Below are positions 9,814-18,277 of a DNA stretch of 64,000 bases, one piece after another. The position numbers were made by a program, and so were the translations under genes. How positions within the stretch are numbered: position 1 is the stretch's first letter; each line of letters starts with the position of its first letter. The notes below the pieces were generated by a model that saw only the letters and a program-made list of their open reading frames with translations, had not been told where the DNA came from and searched no databases. Origin of the DNA: an uncultured Sphingomonadaceae bacterium (GTDB taxonomy: Bacteria; Pseudomonadota; Alphaproteobacteria; Sphingomonadales; Sphingomonadaceae). Location: NCBI GenBank assembly GCA_947493195.1, contig CANLQG010000001.1, positions 186,001 through 250,000 of the forward strand, written 5' to 3'.

Positions 9814-10788
9814 GTGCCTGACGCCGACCCCAGTTCCGGGCCGCTCGCCGTTACCATCGGCGACCCGGCAGGGGTCGGTCCGGAAATCGTTCTCGAATCA
9901 TGGTCCCGGCGGGATGAACTGCGCCTTCCGCCCTTCGTAGTCTGCGGCTCCGCAAGGGTAATGCAGACAGCTGGCCGCGCGCTTGGCATTTCCTTTCCGG
10001 ACAGCCTGATCGCCGAAACTGGCGTCGATGCCGACTACCTGCCGGGAGAACCGACCCGGGACGGCGCGATTCTGGCCCGCGCAGCCCTTTCGCAGGCCTT
10101 GGAACTGATACGGATGGGCGGGGCCTCCGGCGTGGTCACCGCGCCCGTTTCCAAGGCGGCGATCTACGCGGTTGACGATACCTTCGTCGGTCAAACCGAG
10201 TTTTGCGCCGATGCCTGCGGGGCGCTGCGCAACGATGCCGTGATGATGCTGGCGGGGCCAAGCTTGCGCACCGTGCCGATGACCGTGCATTGCGCGCTTG
10301 CAGACGTGCCCGGTCGCCTGACCCGTGAGCTGATCGTTGAGCGTACCCGTATCGTCGCCCGCTCCCTTGTTACCGATTACGGCATCGCCAACCCCCGCAT
10401 CGCCCTTGCCGGCCTCAATCCCCATGCAGGCGAGGACGGCCGGATGGGCCGCGAGGAAATCGCAATCATCGCCCCTGCCATCGTGCAGCTACGCGGCGAG
10501 GGGATCGACGCCACCGGCCCGCATCCTGCCGATACGCTGTTCGCACCGCACAAGCGTGACACCTATGACGTGGCGATTGCCATGTATCACGATCAGGCAT
10601 TGGTTCCGCTCAAGACGCTCGACTTTGATGAAGGTGTGAATGTCACCCTCGGCCTGCCCATCGTGCGCACATCGCCCGATCACGGGACAGCCTTTGATAT
10701 TGCCGGCAAGGGAATTGCGCGGCCAAACGCGATGATCGCCGCCATTCGCATGGCAGGCGAAATAGCCGCGCGGCGGGCGAATGCCTGA
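9814..10788 (+). CDS. pdxA: 4-hydroxythreonine-4-phosphate dehydrogenase
   Basis: 324 residues from GTG 9814, 6 bp after surA. It starts AVTIGDPAGVGPEIVL, has VTAPVSKAAI, the metal His residues in TVHCALADV, LNPHAGEDG and AMYHDQALVPLK, and ends with RTSPDHGTAFDIAG. It oxidises 4-phosphohydroxy-threonine in pyridoxal 5'-phosphate synthesis. The segment usual as GHTEF reads GQTEF here; this variant probably occurs in other alphaproteobacteria, so I do not read it as loss of function. The rsmA start overlaps its 3' end. Confidence 0.95.
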   Translation: MPDADPSSGPLAVTIGDPAGVGPEIVLESWSRRDELRLPPFVVCGSARVMQTAGRALGISFPDSLIAETGVDADYLPGEPTRDGAILARAALSQALELIRMGGASGVVTAPVSKAAIYAVDDTFVGQTEFCADACGALRNDAVMMLAGPSLRTVPMTVHCALADVPGRLTRELIVERTRIVARSLVTDYGIANPRIALAGLNPHAGEDGRMGREEIAIIAPAIVQLRGEGIDATGPHPADTLFAPHKRDTYDVAIAMYHDQALVPLKTLDFDEGVNVTLGLPIVRTSPDHGTAFDIAGKGIARPNAMIAAIRMAGEIAARRANA

Positions 10789-11614
10789 CCTGCCTCCCCT
10801 CCGCCAGGTTATCGCGACACACGGCCTCTCCGCCAGCAAGGCGCTGGGCCAGAACTTCCTGTTCGACGAGCAGCTGCTGGATCGCATTGCCGCCATTCCG
10901 GGCGACCTTCAGGACCATGCCGTGCTGGAAATCGGCCCCGGACCCGGCGGCCTGACCCGCGCCCTTCTCCGCGCTGGCGCTCGCGTTACCGCCATCGAAC
11001 GTGACAGCCGGTGCATCCCGGCCCTGGCGGAACTGCAGGAGGCTTTCCCGAATCGGCTGCGCGTGCTGGAGGACGATGCCCTCGCCGTCGATCACGCACA
11101 GCTGATGGGCGAACCTTTCGCGGTCGCAGCCAACCTGCCCTACAATATCGGCACCTTGCTGTTCACCAGGTGGATGGGAGGGGAGCATTGGCCACCTGCC
11201 TGGACCAGCCTGACCCTGATGTTTCAGCAGGAGGTCGCCCAGCGGATCGTGGCAAGGCCGGACACCGGTGCCTATGGTCGTCTTGCCGTGTTGGCCCAGT
11301 GGCGAGGTATTCCAAAGCTGGCCATGAAGGTTCACCGCAGCGCCTTTACGCCTCCACCCAAGGTCATGAGCGCGATTGTCCACGTGGAACCGCGTGACGC
11401 ACCGGCCGGGGTCAGCGCCAAGGTGCTGGAGCGCCTGACCGAGGCTGCCTTTGGCCAGCGCCGCAAGATGCTGCGCCAGAGCCTGAAAGGTCTGCCGGGC
11501 GCTCTACCCGCGCTGGAATCGTGCGGAATCGAAAGCACCCGCCGCGCCGAAACGCTGGCGGTTGAGGAGTTCGTCGCCGTCGCCCGCGCGATGGGCGATC
11601 AGAAAATTACGTAG
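10781..11614 (+). CDS. rsmA: 16S rRNA (adenine1518/1519-N6,N6)-dimethyltransferase
   Basis: 277 residues from ATG 10781, overlapping pdxA by 8 bp. It has the KALGQNFLFD start, the SAM motif EIGPGPGGLTRALL, acidic motif II (AIERD) and the catalytic NLPYNI. It dimethylates two adenines near the 3' end of 16S rRNA. It ends the lptD-surA-pdxA-rsmA string and overlaps the convergent PilZ gene by 16 bp. Confidence 0.96.
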   Translation: MPDLPPLRQVIATHGLSASKALGQNFLFDEQLLDRIAAIPGDLQDHAVLEIGPGPGGLTRALLRAGARVTAIERDSRCIPALAELQEAFPNRLRVLEDDALAVDHAQLMGEPFAVAANLPYNIGTLLFTRWMGGEHWPPAWTSLTLMFQQEVAQRIVARPDTGAYGRLAVLAQWRGIPKLAMKVHRSAFTPPPKVMSAIVHVEPRDAPAGVSAKVLERLTEAAFGQRRKMLRQSLKGLPGALPALESCGIESTRRAETLAVEEFVAVARAMGDQKIT

Positions 11615-12024
11615 GTGACGATCAGATAGGCGGTCGACAGGGCGGTGAGACCGAGGACGGAATAGGTGATGATGACGCCCTTCATCGAGGTGTCTTCCTC
11701 GATCCTCACAGGTTCAAGCTTCTTCCCCGCCTGACGCCTGGCATTGCCGCCACCCATGAGAAGACGCGCGTCGACCCGCTCCCTCAGGCGCACGCCAAAG
11801 CGGCGTCCGTCCACCCAGCGCACCTGGCCTGCCAGTTCGCAGGAGTTGAAATGGACGGTGATGAACTCACCCCGTTCGGGCGGCTGCGCCATCGAACCGC
11901 GCAGGCCGCGTGCACTCACATCTGAAATGCGGGCCCCGCGACTGCCGCGCGAATCGACCACGCGCGCGTTAAGCATCACGGCTTCGCGCTGATCGGTTCT
12001 GGACTGTTGGCTATGGGCCAGCAT
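11599..12024 (-). CDS. PilZ-domain protein with C-terminal membrane helix
   Basis: 141 residues. The c-di-GMP binding elements are visible: RTDQR (RxxxR) near residue 9 and DVSARG (D/NxSxxG) near 35, followed by strands QVRWVDGRRFGVRL. After about residue 115 comes one hydrophobic helix, IITYSVLGLTALSTAYLIVTYV, so it is probably anchored in the inner membrane by its C-terminus. It likely senses c-di-GMP; its partner is unknown. Its 3' end overlaps rsmA tail to tail. Confidence 0.85.
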   Translation of the reverse strand: MLAHSQQSRTDQREAVMLNARVVDSRGSRGARISDVSARGLRGSMAQPPERGEFITVHFNSCELAGQVRWVDGRRFGVRLRERVDARLLMGGGNARRQAGKKLEPVRIEEDTSMKGVIITYSVLGLTALSTAYLIVTYVIF

Positions 12025-12186
12025 CGCATCCTCTTGGAACGGTTGGCCTGCCCTTATGGATGGAAACCATTAGGACTTGGTAAAGCATGCCGAGAAGCGA
12101 TCCGGCAGCTATGGCGGAAGCGTTCATATCTTCGTTAACGCGCTTGTCATCGGGTGGGGGAGTTGCATTGCGCGGTTTGAGAGGTC

Positions 12187-13410
12187 ATGTCGTTTTGGAT
12201 GCAACCACTTTCCCAGACAGAACGCGATCTCGTTTCTGGCATAGACCAGCAGCGCATGCTGACCCGCACGCAGGAATGGGCAGCCATCAATTCCGGCACC
12301 GATAACCTGGAGGGGCTGGCCCGCATGGCGCAGGAACTGGCGCAAGCCTTTGCCGCACTTCCGGGCGAGGTGATCCTGCGTGATGCAGCCCCGGTCACGG
12401 TGGTGGATGCTGAGGGGCGAGAGATGGAAAAACCCCACGGTCGCCATCTGGTATGCCGCGTGCGTCCCGCAGCGAAACGGCGCTTCCTGCTGACCGGCCA
12501 CATGGATACCGTGTTCCCGGCAGACCATCCGTTCCAGGACCAGGCATGGCTTGACGAAGAGACTCTGAACGGCCCCGGCACTGCCGACATGAAGGGCGGC
12601 ATCGCGATCATTGCCGAAGCGCTGATGGCGCTGGAAACCAGCGATGCTGCTGCCAGTGTCGGTTATGACGTTATGATCAACGCGGACGAGGAAACAGGAT
12701 CGCTATCCTCCGCCGCACTGATCGACGAGCTTGCCCGCGGAAAGTTCGCCGCACTCACTTACGAACCCAGCGCCCTGCCCGATGGCACGCTGGCCCACGC
12801 CCGCGGCGGCAGCGGCAACTTCGCCGTTACCTTTACGGGCCGGAGCGCCCACGCCGGTCGCAATCCGCAGGACGGCCGTAATGCCATCGTCGCTGCCGCC
12901 GACTGCGCCGTGCGACTGAAAGCGCTGCAGCACGCCGACCTGCCGATAAACCCGGCGAAGATCGACGGCGGCGCGGCCAATAACGTGGTGCCCGACCATG
13001 CCGTGCTGCGTTTCAATATCCGTCCCAAGACTACCAAGGCTGCCGAGGAATTTTCCCGCAACCTCGATGCCTTGGTAAATGCTCTTGCAAGCGAACATGA
13101 TGTCCAGGTCTCGCTGCACGGAGGCATTTCACGCCCTCCAAAGCCGGTGGACGAGCAGGCGCAGAAGCTTTTCGACCTGGTGCGCGATACAGGTGCCGCG
13201 CTGGGTCACACGATAGGCTGGCAAAGCACTGGCGGCGTCTGCGATGGTAACAATATCGCTGCCAACCACGTGCCGGTGGTGGACACCATGGGTGTGCGCG
13301 GCGGCAAGATCCACTCACCTGACGAATTCATGATTGTCCCCTCGCTTACCGAACGCGCCCAACTTTCCGCCATCGTGCTGCACCGGCTCGCGACGGGAGA
13401 CATGCTGTGA
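12187..13410 (+). CDS. M20-family metallohydrolase of the arginine succinyltransferase operon
   Basis: 407 residues from ATG 12187. M20 metal ligands are visible: LLTGHMDTVF, GPGTADMKGG and NADEETGS (catalytic Glu plus ligand). The dimerisation domain begins near HARGGSGNFAVTFTG, and a C-terminal His lies in GGKIHSPDEF. It overlaps astA by 4 bp and so belongs to this operon. The family cleaves N-acyl amino acids (ArgE, DapE, CPG2). The context suggests desuccinylation of a pathway intermediate in place of AstE, but this is inference. Confidence 0.85.
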   Translation: MSFWMQPLSQTERDLVSGIDQQRMLTRTQEWAAINSGTDNLEGLARMAQELAQAFAALPGEVILRDAAPVTVVDAEGREMEKPHGRHLVCRVRPAAKRRFLLTGHMDTVFPADHPFQDQAWLDEETLNGPGTADMKGGIAIIAEALMALETSDAAASVGYDVMINADEETGSLSSAALIDELARGKFAALTYEPSALPDGTLAHARGGSGNFAVTFTGRSAHAGRNPQDGRNAIVAAADCAVRLKALQHADLPINPAKIDGGAANNVVPDHAVLRFNIRPKTTKAAEEFSRNLDALVNALASEHDVQVSLHGGISRPPKPVDEQAQKLFDLVRDTGAALGHTIGWQSTGGVCDGNNIAANHVPVVDTMGVRGGKIHSPDEFMIVPSLTERAQLSAIVLHRLATGDML

Positions 13411-14420
13411 GCTTCGTCATCCGCCCCGCGGGCATGGAAGATCTGCAACACCTGTACGAGATGGCAAAACTCACCGGCGGCGGTTTCACCAACCTGCCGC
13501 CCGACCGCAACTCGCTGACCAGCAAGCTCGATGGCTCGCAAAAGGCCTTTGCCCGAAGGGGCGACGAAATCGTCGGCGAGACCTTTGTGCTGGTGCTGGA
13601 AAATACCGAAACGCAGGTCGTGCGGGGCACCTGTCAGGTGTTTACCGCTGTGGGCCACCGCTGGCCTTTCTACTCCTATCGCATCAACCGCCTGACGCAG
13701 TACTCGAAAGAGCTTGATCGCACGGTTTCCGCCGAACTGCTCAGCCTCGTCAATGACCTCGAGGGCACCAGCGAGGTGGGCGGCCTGTTTCTGCATCCGG
13801 GGGAGCGGGCAGGAGGCCTCGGCATGTTGCTGGCGCGCAGCCGTTACCTGTTCATCGCGGCGCACCGGCACCGTTTTGGCGAGCGTATCCTGGCGGAACT
13901 GCGCGGCATCATCGACGAGCGTGGCGGATCGCCGTTCTGGGACGCCATCGGCGGCAAGTTCTTCGGCATGAGCTTCCAGGAAGCGGACGAATTCAACGCC
14001 ATCCACGGCAACCAGTTCATCGCCGACCTTATGCCCAAGCATCCGGTCTACATCGCCATGCTGGACGAGGAAGCGCGCAAGGTTATCGGCCTGCCCCACC
14101 CCAGCGGCCGCGCGGCAATGCGCATGCTGGAGAACGAGGGTTTCTCCTATCAGGGCTATGTCGACATCTTCGATGGCGGCCCCACCATGCTGGCCGATAC
14201 CGACAAGGTGCGATCCATCGCTAATGTCCATCACGGCGAAGTGGAGGAAGACACGCTGGAGAAAGGCGAAAAGGCGCTGATCGCGACCGGAGAGTTCGAG
14301 CAATTCCGTTGCTGCTATGGTGCCCGCGACATTTGCGGCGACGCCATAGCGATCGACGCCCGGTCAGCCGAACTGCTGGGTGTCGGCACGGGGGACAGGG
14401 TGTGGAGTATCGCCCGATGA
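13407..14420 (+). CDS. astA: Arginine N-succinyltransferase
   Basis: 337 residues from GTG 13407. Family-typical parts are FVIRPAGMEDLQHLYEMA, GGGFTNLPPDR, the FYSYRINRLT segment and VGGLFLHPGERAGGLG. It joins succinyl-CoA and arginine, the first step of the AST pathway of arginine catabolism. Overlaps of 4 bp on both sides (M20 hydrolase, astB) show tight cotranscription. Confidence 0.95.
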   Translation: MSFVIRPAGMEDLQHLYEMAKLTGGGFTNLPPDRNSLTSKLDGSQKAFARRGDEIVGETFVLVLENTETQVVRGTCQVFTAVGHRWPFYSYRINRLTQYSKELDRTVSAELLSLVNDLEGTSEVGGLFLHPGERAGGLGMLLARSRYLFIAAHRHRFGERILAELRGIIDERGGSPFWDAIGGKFFGMSFQEADEFNAIHGNQFIADLMPKHPVYIAMLDEEARKVIGLPHPSGRAAMRMLENEGFSYQGYVDIFDGGPTMLADTDKVRSIANVHHGEVEEDTLEKGEKALIATGEFEQFRCCYGARDICGDAIAIDARSAELLGVGTGDRVWSIAR

Positions 14421-15667
14421 AGCTGCAGGAAATCAACTTCGACGGCATCGTCGGCCCCAGTCACAATTACGCGGGGCTGAGCCTGGGCAATCTTGCCGCA
14501 ACCAAGAACGCTGGCGCTGCAAGTTTCCCGCGCGAGGCCGCGTTGCAGGGTATTGCCAAGATGCGCGCCAACATGGCCATGGGACTGGCGCAGGGATTTT
14601 TCGTGCCTCTCCCCCGCCCGAATTCCGGTTGGCTGGAAGCCCTCGCGGTGGACGAAGATAGCGACCCGGCGCTGATGGCTGGAGCATGGTCGGCAAGTTC
14701 GATGTGGACGGCCAACGCCGCCACAGTCAGCCCGGCTCCCGATACCGCGGACGGCAGGTGCCACCTGACCGTCGCCAATCTCGTCACGATGCCTCACCGC
14801 TCCCACGAATGGCCCGACACGCTCGCACAATTGCGGCTGGTCTTCGCCGACAGCGATCACTTCGCCGTGCATGCCCCGGTGCCGCCATGCTTTGGTGACG
14901 AAGGTGCGGCCAATCACATGCGCTTTGCCGATAGTCATGGTGGGCCGGGACTGGAGGTGTTCGTTTACGGCAAGCCGGGCGGGCGTTTCCCCGCGCGCCA
15001 GCACGAACAGGCCAGCCGCATCATTGCCCGCACCCACGGTCTCGATCCCGGCCGCGTCCTGTTCGTAGAGCAGAGCCCGCAGGCCATCGAGGCGGGTGCC
15101 TTTCACAACGACGTGGTCGCGGTGGCGAACGAACAGGTGCTGTTCACCCACGAACTCGCCTTCGCCGACCCCAAGGGCACCTATGAAGCGATAGCGGCGC
15201 GCTGCCCCGGCACGCAGGTGGTGGAAGTCCCCGCCGACCGCGTAAGCCTAAACGATGCGATAAGCTCCTACCTTTTCAACGCCCAGCTACTCACCCCGCC
15301 CTCAGGCGAAATGACGCTCGTGGTGCCGGAGGAATGCCGCGACAATTCGGTTGTGTGGAACTGGCTGCAGGACATGCTGGCGGGCAACGGCCCGATCCGC
15401 CACGTGCATGTTGTCGACGTTCGGCAGTCGATGGCCAATGGCGGCGGCCCTGCCTGCCTGCGCCTGCGGGTCGTGGCGGACCCGGCGACTGTCGACCCTC
15501 GCTTCATGCTGGACGAGGCAAAGGCCGACCGGATGGAGGCAGTGATTTCCAGGTATTGGCCGCAGACCATTGAGATTGGCCAAATCGGTGACGAGGAACT
15601 CGCATACGCCGTCCTCACCGCGCGGGCTAAACTGATGGAAACTCTGGAAATCGACGAGCTGGGTTGA
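14417..15667 (+). CDS. astB: N-succinylarginine dihydrolase
   Basis: 416 residues from ATG 14417, inside the astA stop. It starts EINFDGIVGPSHNYAGLSLGN, a very conserved AstB segment, and carries WTANAATVSPAPDT and FHNDVVAVANE of the guanidine-modifying (pentein) fold with its catalytic Cys near the end (GGPACLRLR). It turns succinylarginine into succinylornithine, ammonia and CO2. astC, astD and astE are not in the window. Confidence 0.96.
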   Translation: MKLQEINFDGIVGPSHNYAGLSLGNLAATKNAGAASFPREAALQGIAKMRANMAMGLAQGFFVPLPRPNSGWLEALAVDEDSDPALMAGAWSASSMWTANAATVSPAPDTADGRCHLTVANLVTMPHRSHEWPDTLAQLRLVFADSDHFAVHAPVPPCFGDEGAANHMRFADSHGGPGLEVFVYGKPGGRFPARQHEQASRIIARTHGLDPGRVLFVEQSPQAIEAGAFHNDVVAVANEQVLFTHELAFADPKGTYEAIAARCPGTQVVEVPADRVSLNDAISSYLFNAQLLTPPSGEMTLVVPEECRDNSVVWNWLQDMLAGNGPIRHVHVVDVRQSMANGGGPACLRLRVVADPATVDPRFMLDEAKADRMEAVISRYWPQTIEIGQIGDEELAYAVLTARAKLMETLEIDELG

Positions 15668-15783
15668 GGGGCAAGACCGGCACCCTGTCGGTCTGCCTTA
15701 CACTCCCACCTGTCTTAACCATACAATTGGCGGAACTGCGTGCTTGGCACGGTAGTTGCGATAGCGTGGGTTAAGAAAGGTAC

Positions 15784-16038
15784 ATGATGTTCAAGAAGAT
15801 TTCCCGACTGTTCGTAATCAAGACCCGCTGGGAAGCCTACCTGATCATCTACGCCCTGGCGCTGGGCGCCATGGACCGCGGCACCCACTATCTTGACCAG
15901 TTTCCCGGCTGGGGCGGCTGGATGCTGATGACCGCATGCAGCGGCGCGGTGTTCCTGGGCGGCGCGAAGATTCTCGACTGTTTGAAGTATGAGAAGGCGG
16001 AGAAGGAAGCGTTGAAGGCGATCCCTCAGAAAATCTGA
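15784..16038 (+). CDS. Small membrane protein of unknown function
   Basis: 84 residues, two Met at the start (ATG 15784 and 15787), preceded by AAGAAAGG. Two hydrophobic stretches, YLIIYALALGAMDRGTHYL and GGWMLMTACSGAVFLGGAKIL, suggest a helical hairpin. Basic residues lie at both ends. Similar small proteins are found in sphingomonads, but none has a known role. It is bounded by astB and by ssrA, which is transcribed toward it. Confidence 0.65.
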   Translation: MMFKKISRLFVIKTRWEAYLIIYALALGAMDRGTHYLDQFPGWGGWMLMTACSGAVFLGGAKILDCLKYEKAEKEALKAIPQKI

Positions 16039-16052
16039 TTGTCGGTAAAGGT

Positions 16053-16397
16053 GGGGGTTTCTGTTGCTAGCTACCCCCGGAGCCCCGGAATCCGTTCTGT
16101 TGCCCGGTCGGTCCAACCGCGCTTAGCTTTGTAAATTCAGACCGTTAGGTCTTAAAATTACGCAGCGATTGCGAGTGCTTCGTTATCGTTGGCACTTGTG
16201 TGTTGTGAACAGTTTTACGGGTTACTCAGCCCGAGCAAAAACACCGTCTTTCAGCACACGTCGATCCTGGTTCGGCCCCGTCAGGACTGACGGAAAACCG
16301 CCAGTTTTGGTGGAGCCGCCGGGTACTGCCCCCGGGTCCGCTGTACCTATTGCACGGCGCAATTTATCGCCATAGCCCGCCGAAGCGAGCAACCCCC
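16053..16397 (-). ncRNA. ssrA: Transfer-messenger RNA, circularly permuted two-piece form
   Basis: Read on the minus strand. The acceptor piece begins near 16397 and ends in CGGCTCCACCA at 16308. A spacer of 28 nt (16307-16280) holds a hairpin CTGGCGG-TTTT-CCGTCAG. The coding piece then begins GGGGCCGAACC at 16279. GGGGCCG pairs with CGGCTCC to give a 7-bp acceptor stem, with the CCA encoded. The tag frame lies at 16193-16158. The coding piece ends near the GGGGG/CCCCC hairpin at 16078-16053. This is the alphaproteobacterial permuted form; processing removes the spacer. It rescues stalled ribosomes with SmpB. Outer ends are estimated. Confidence 0.93.
16158..16193 (-). other. tmRNA proteolysis-tag reading frame
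   Basis: GCC to TAA on the minus strand encodes ANDNEALAIAA. The AA end is recognised by ClpXP-type proteases. The tag closely matches those of sphingomonads and supports the taxonomic reading. Confidence 0.92.
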
Positions 16398-16404
16398 ATA
16401 TAGG

Positions 16405-16434
16405 CGATAATCGCTGAATGTGAAGTGACAGCAA
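16405..16434 (-). promoter_or_regulatory. Probable ssrA promoter
   Basis: Minus strand TTGCTG (16434-16429), 18 nt, then TTATCG (16410-16405). Start of transcription would fall near G 16397, the proposed 5' end of the acceptor piece. The -10 box is imperfect. Confidence 0.5.
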
Positions 16435-16477
16435 GGGTCAGGGAGCGGACAGCAAGGGCCGCTCCCCATCCAGAGCC

Positions 16478-16954
16478 TCAGCCCATCGGCCCATTGCTCG
16501 GCGCGCCGGGTGCCCCGCCCTTCAGCGTGTCGCGAATTTCGGTGAGCAGTTCGATCTCGGTCGGGCCCGCAGGCTCGTCCGCAGCAGCCGCTACCTCTTC
16601 CTTTTTATCGAACCGTTCCTGAACCCGCTTGGTGTAGCGGACCAGAAGGAAGATTACGAAAGCCAGAATCACGAAGTTGATCACGGTGGATACGAAGTTG
16701 CCCCAGGCGAGCACGTTGGCCCCTGCCTCGCGCGCAGCTTCCAGCGACATGCCCGGCTCGATCAGGTCACCGCCAGCCAGAACCATATATTTGTCGCTGA
16801 AATCGACGTTGCCGAAGATCGCGCCGACAATCGGCATGATGATATCCGCCGTCATGCTGGCCACGATCAGGCCAAAGGCACCGGCGATGATGACCGCCAC
16901 GGCCAGTTCCATCACGTTGCCCTTGGCAATGAATTCCTTGAAGTCCTTGAGCAC
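16478..16954 (-). CDS. mscL: Large-conductance mechanosensitive channel, copy 1
   Basis: 158 residues from GTG 16954, preceded by AAGGAAGGGG; a longer frame to 17020 adds residues that MscL does not have. The N-terminal helix LKDFKEFIAKGNVMELAVAVIIAGAFG, TM1, the periplasmic loop, TM2 (VSTVINFVILAFVIFLLVRY) and a charged C-terminal helix are present. It opens under osmotic downshift to release solutes. It follows a second mscL gene on the same strand; the two differ a great deal, notably in the loop and tail. Confidence 0.92.
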   Translation of the reverse strand: MLKDFKEFIAKGNVMELAVAVIIAGAFGLIVASMTADIIMPIVGAIFGNVDFSDKYMVLAGGDLIEPGMSLEAAREAGANVLAWGNFVSTVINFVILAFVIFLLVRYTKRVQERFDKKEEVAAAADEPAGPTEIELLTEIRDTLKGGAPGAPSNGPMG

Positions 16955-17029
16955 CAGCCGGTCCCCTTCCTTGTCCTGTTGAACCGGCGCGATGGTTGCC
17001 GGAAAGAAGAAGGCTTGCAAGGGTGGTGA

Positions 17030-17500
17030 TCAGGGCTGCGCCGGTTTTCCGCGCATTTCCGCCAAAATCTGCTTCAGCACATCCAGCTGCGGATCGGTGG
17101 GAATGTCACCCTCGGCTGAGCTGTCCGCTGCCTGCTTCTGCTTTTCCTGCATCTCGTCCAGAACCCGGTTCACGGCGCGCAGGATGAAGAACAGGGCAAG
17201 CGCGATGATGAGGAAATCCACGGTCTGGGTGATGAAATCGCCGTAGCCGATCATCGCTACCCCGGCCTCCTTCAGCTGGGCATAATTTGTCAGGCTGCCA
17301 TCGTAGTCGGCGGGAATCTCTCCCAGCCTGATGAACCAGTTGGAAAAGTCGATATCGCCGAAGATCCAGCCGATAACCGGCATGATCATGCTTTCGTTCA
17401 GCGACGTGACGATCCGGCCGAAGGCCGCGCCGATGATAACGCCGATGGCCAGGTCCAGCACATTGCCGCGGGCGATGAATTTCTTGAATTCGGTGAGCAT
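17030..17500 (-). CDS. mscL: Large-conductance mechanosensitive channel, copy 2
   Basis: 156 residues from ATG 17500. It starts MLTEFKKFIARGNVLDLAIGVIIGAAFG, closer to the E. coli-type consensus than copy 1, with TM2 DFLIIALALFFILRAVNRV. The C-terminal cytoplasmic helix ends LDVLKQILAEMR, as in the usual MscL bundle. Upstream and divergent is the LemA operon. The 75-bp gap to copy 1 holds no clear terminator, so both may share one transcript. Confidence 0.95.
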   Translation of the reverse strand: MLTEFKKFIARGNVLDLAIGVIIGAAFGRIVTSLNESMIMPVIGWIFGDIDFSNWFIRLGEIPADYDGSLTNYAQLKEAGVAMIGYGDFITQTVDFLIIALALFFILRAVNRVLDEMQEKQKQAADSSAEGDIPTDPQLDVLKQILAEMRGKPAQP

Positions 17501-17586
17501 GTTTCGTCCGATCCCCTATCTGTTTGCACACCAACCGTAACGTCGATCTTCCAAGGAGTGTCCCGCGATTTCGGCGGCGGCTTTCC

Positions 17587-17614
17587 TTGAACAGGCCATC
17601 AGCCGTGCTATATA
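17587..17614 (+). promoter_or_regulatory. Probable promoter of the lemA-TPM operon
   Basis: TTGAAC, 16 nt, TATATA, about 35 bp before the LemA ATG. GGAGG at 17636-17640 and AAGGG at 17645-17649 may serve as ribosome binding site. Confidence 0.5.
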
Positions 17615-17651
17615 AACAACACACCGCGTTCATCGGAGGGATTCAAGGGTC

Positions 17652-18263
17652 ATGTTCACTCGTCTGGCCAAAGTGGCCACACTCATCGTCGGCACTTTCG
17701 TGCTATCGGCTTGCGGCATCAATTCGGTGCCGACCAAGGAAGAAGCGGCAAAGGCGCAGTGGGCGAATGTCGAGGCCTCCTTGCAGCGCCGCTCGGACGT
17801 AATTCCCAATCTTGTCGCGACGGTGGAAGCCGCCGCCGTATCCGAGGAGGACATTCTGGTGGGTGTCACCGACGCGCGCGCCCGCGCCACCTCGGTCAAC
17901 ATCACCAGCGACGACCTTTCCGACCCTGAAGAGTTCCAGCGCTTCAACCAGGCGCAGAATCAGTTGACGCAGGCGCTGGGCCAGCTGCGCACGGTGGTGG
18001 AAGCCTATCCCCAGCTGCAGAGCAACCAGCGCTTTGCCGATCTGATGGTGGAGATCGAACAGGCCAACAACATGATCAACACCGAGATCAATCGCTACAA
18101 CGACGCTGCGCGCGATTATAACACCGAAATCCGCACCTTCCCCTCCACCATCGGCGCGAACATCATCCACGGTTCGGAACCGCTGGAATACTTCGAAGCC
18201 GCCGAAGGAGCGGAAGAGAACCCCGAAGTAGAATTCGGCAACATCACCGGCGACGACGCCTGA
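17652..18263 (+). CDS. LemA family lipoprotein
   Basis: 203 residues. A type II signal peptide ends in FVLSACG; the helical LemA domain follows (QWANVEASLQRRSDVIPNLV, then ARARATSV and NRYNDAARDYNTEIRTFPS). LemA proteins are membrane-anchored helical bundles of unclear role that usually sit next to TPM-domain proteins, as here. The next gene begins 14 bp later. Confidence 0.92.
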   Translation: MFTRLAKVATLIVGTFVLSACGINSVPTKEEAAKAQWANVEASLQRRSDVIPNLVATVEAAAVSEEDILVGVTDARARATSVNITSDDLSDPEEFQRFNQAQNQLTQALGQLRTVVEAYPQLQSNQRFADLMVEIEQANNMINTEINRYNDAARDYNTEIRTFPSTIGANIIHGSEPLEYFEAAEGAEENPEVEFGNITGDDA

Positions 18264-18277
18264 GGGCGGCGGCACCG

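Noticed and set aside
10141..10230. PdxA GQTEF in place of GHTEF as a loss of an active-site His
   Set aside because: All metal-binding His remain, and Gln at this place appears usual for alphaproteobacteria as far as I recall.
16169..16434. Two short protein frames
   Set aside because: They lie entirely within the structured tmRNA gene.
15668..16478. Possible genomic island at the tmRNA gene, a frequent attachment site
   Set aside because: No integrase and no direct repeat of the tmRNA end; flanking genes are housekeeping type.
16978..17020. Upstream ATG for mscL copy 1
   Set aside because: It would add 22 residues that no MscL has, while GTG 16954 follows a good ribosome binding site.
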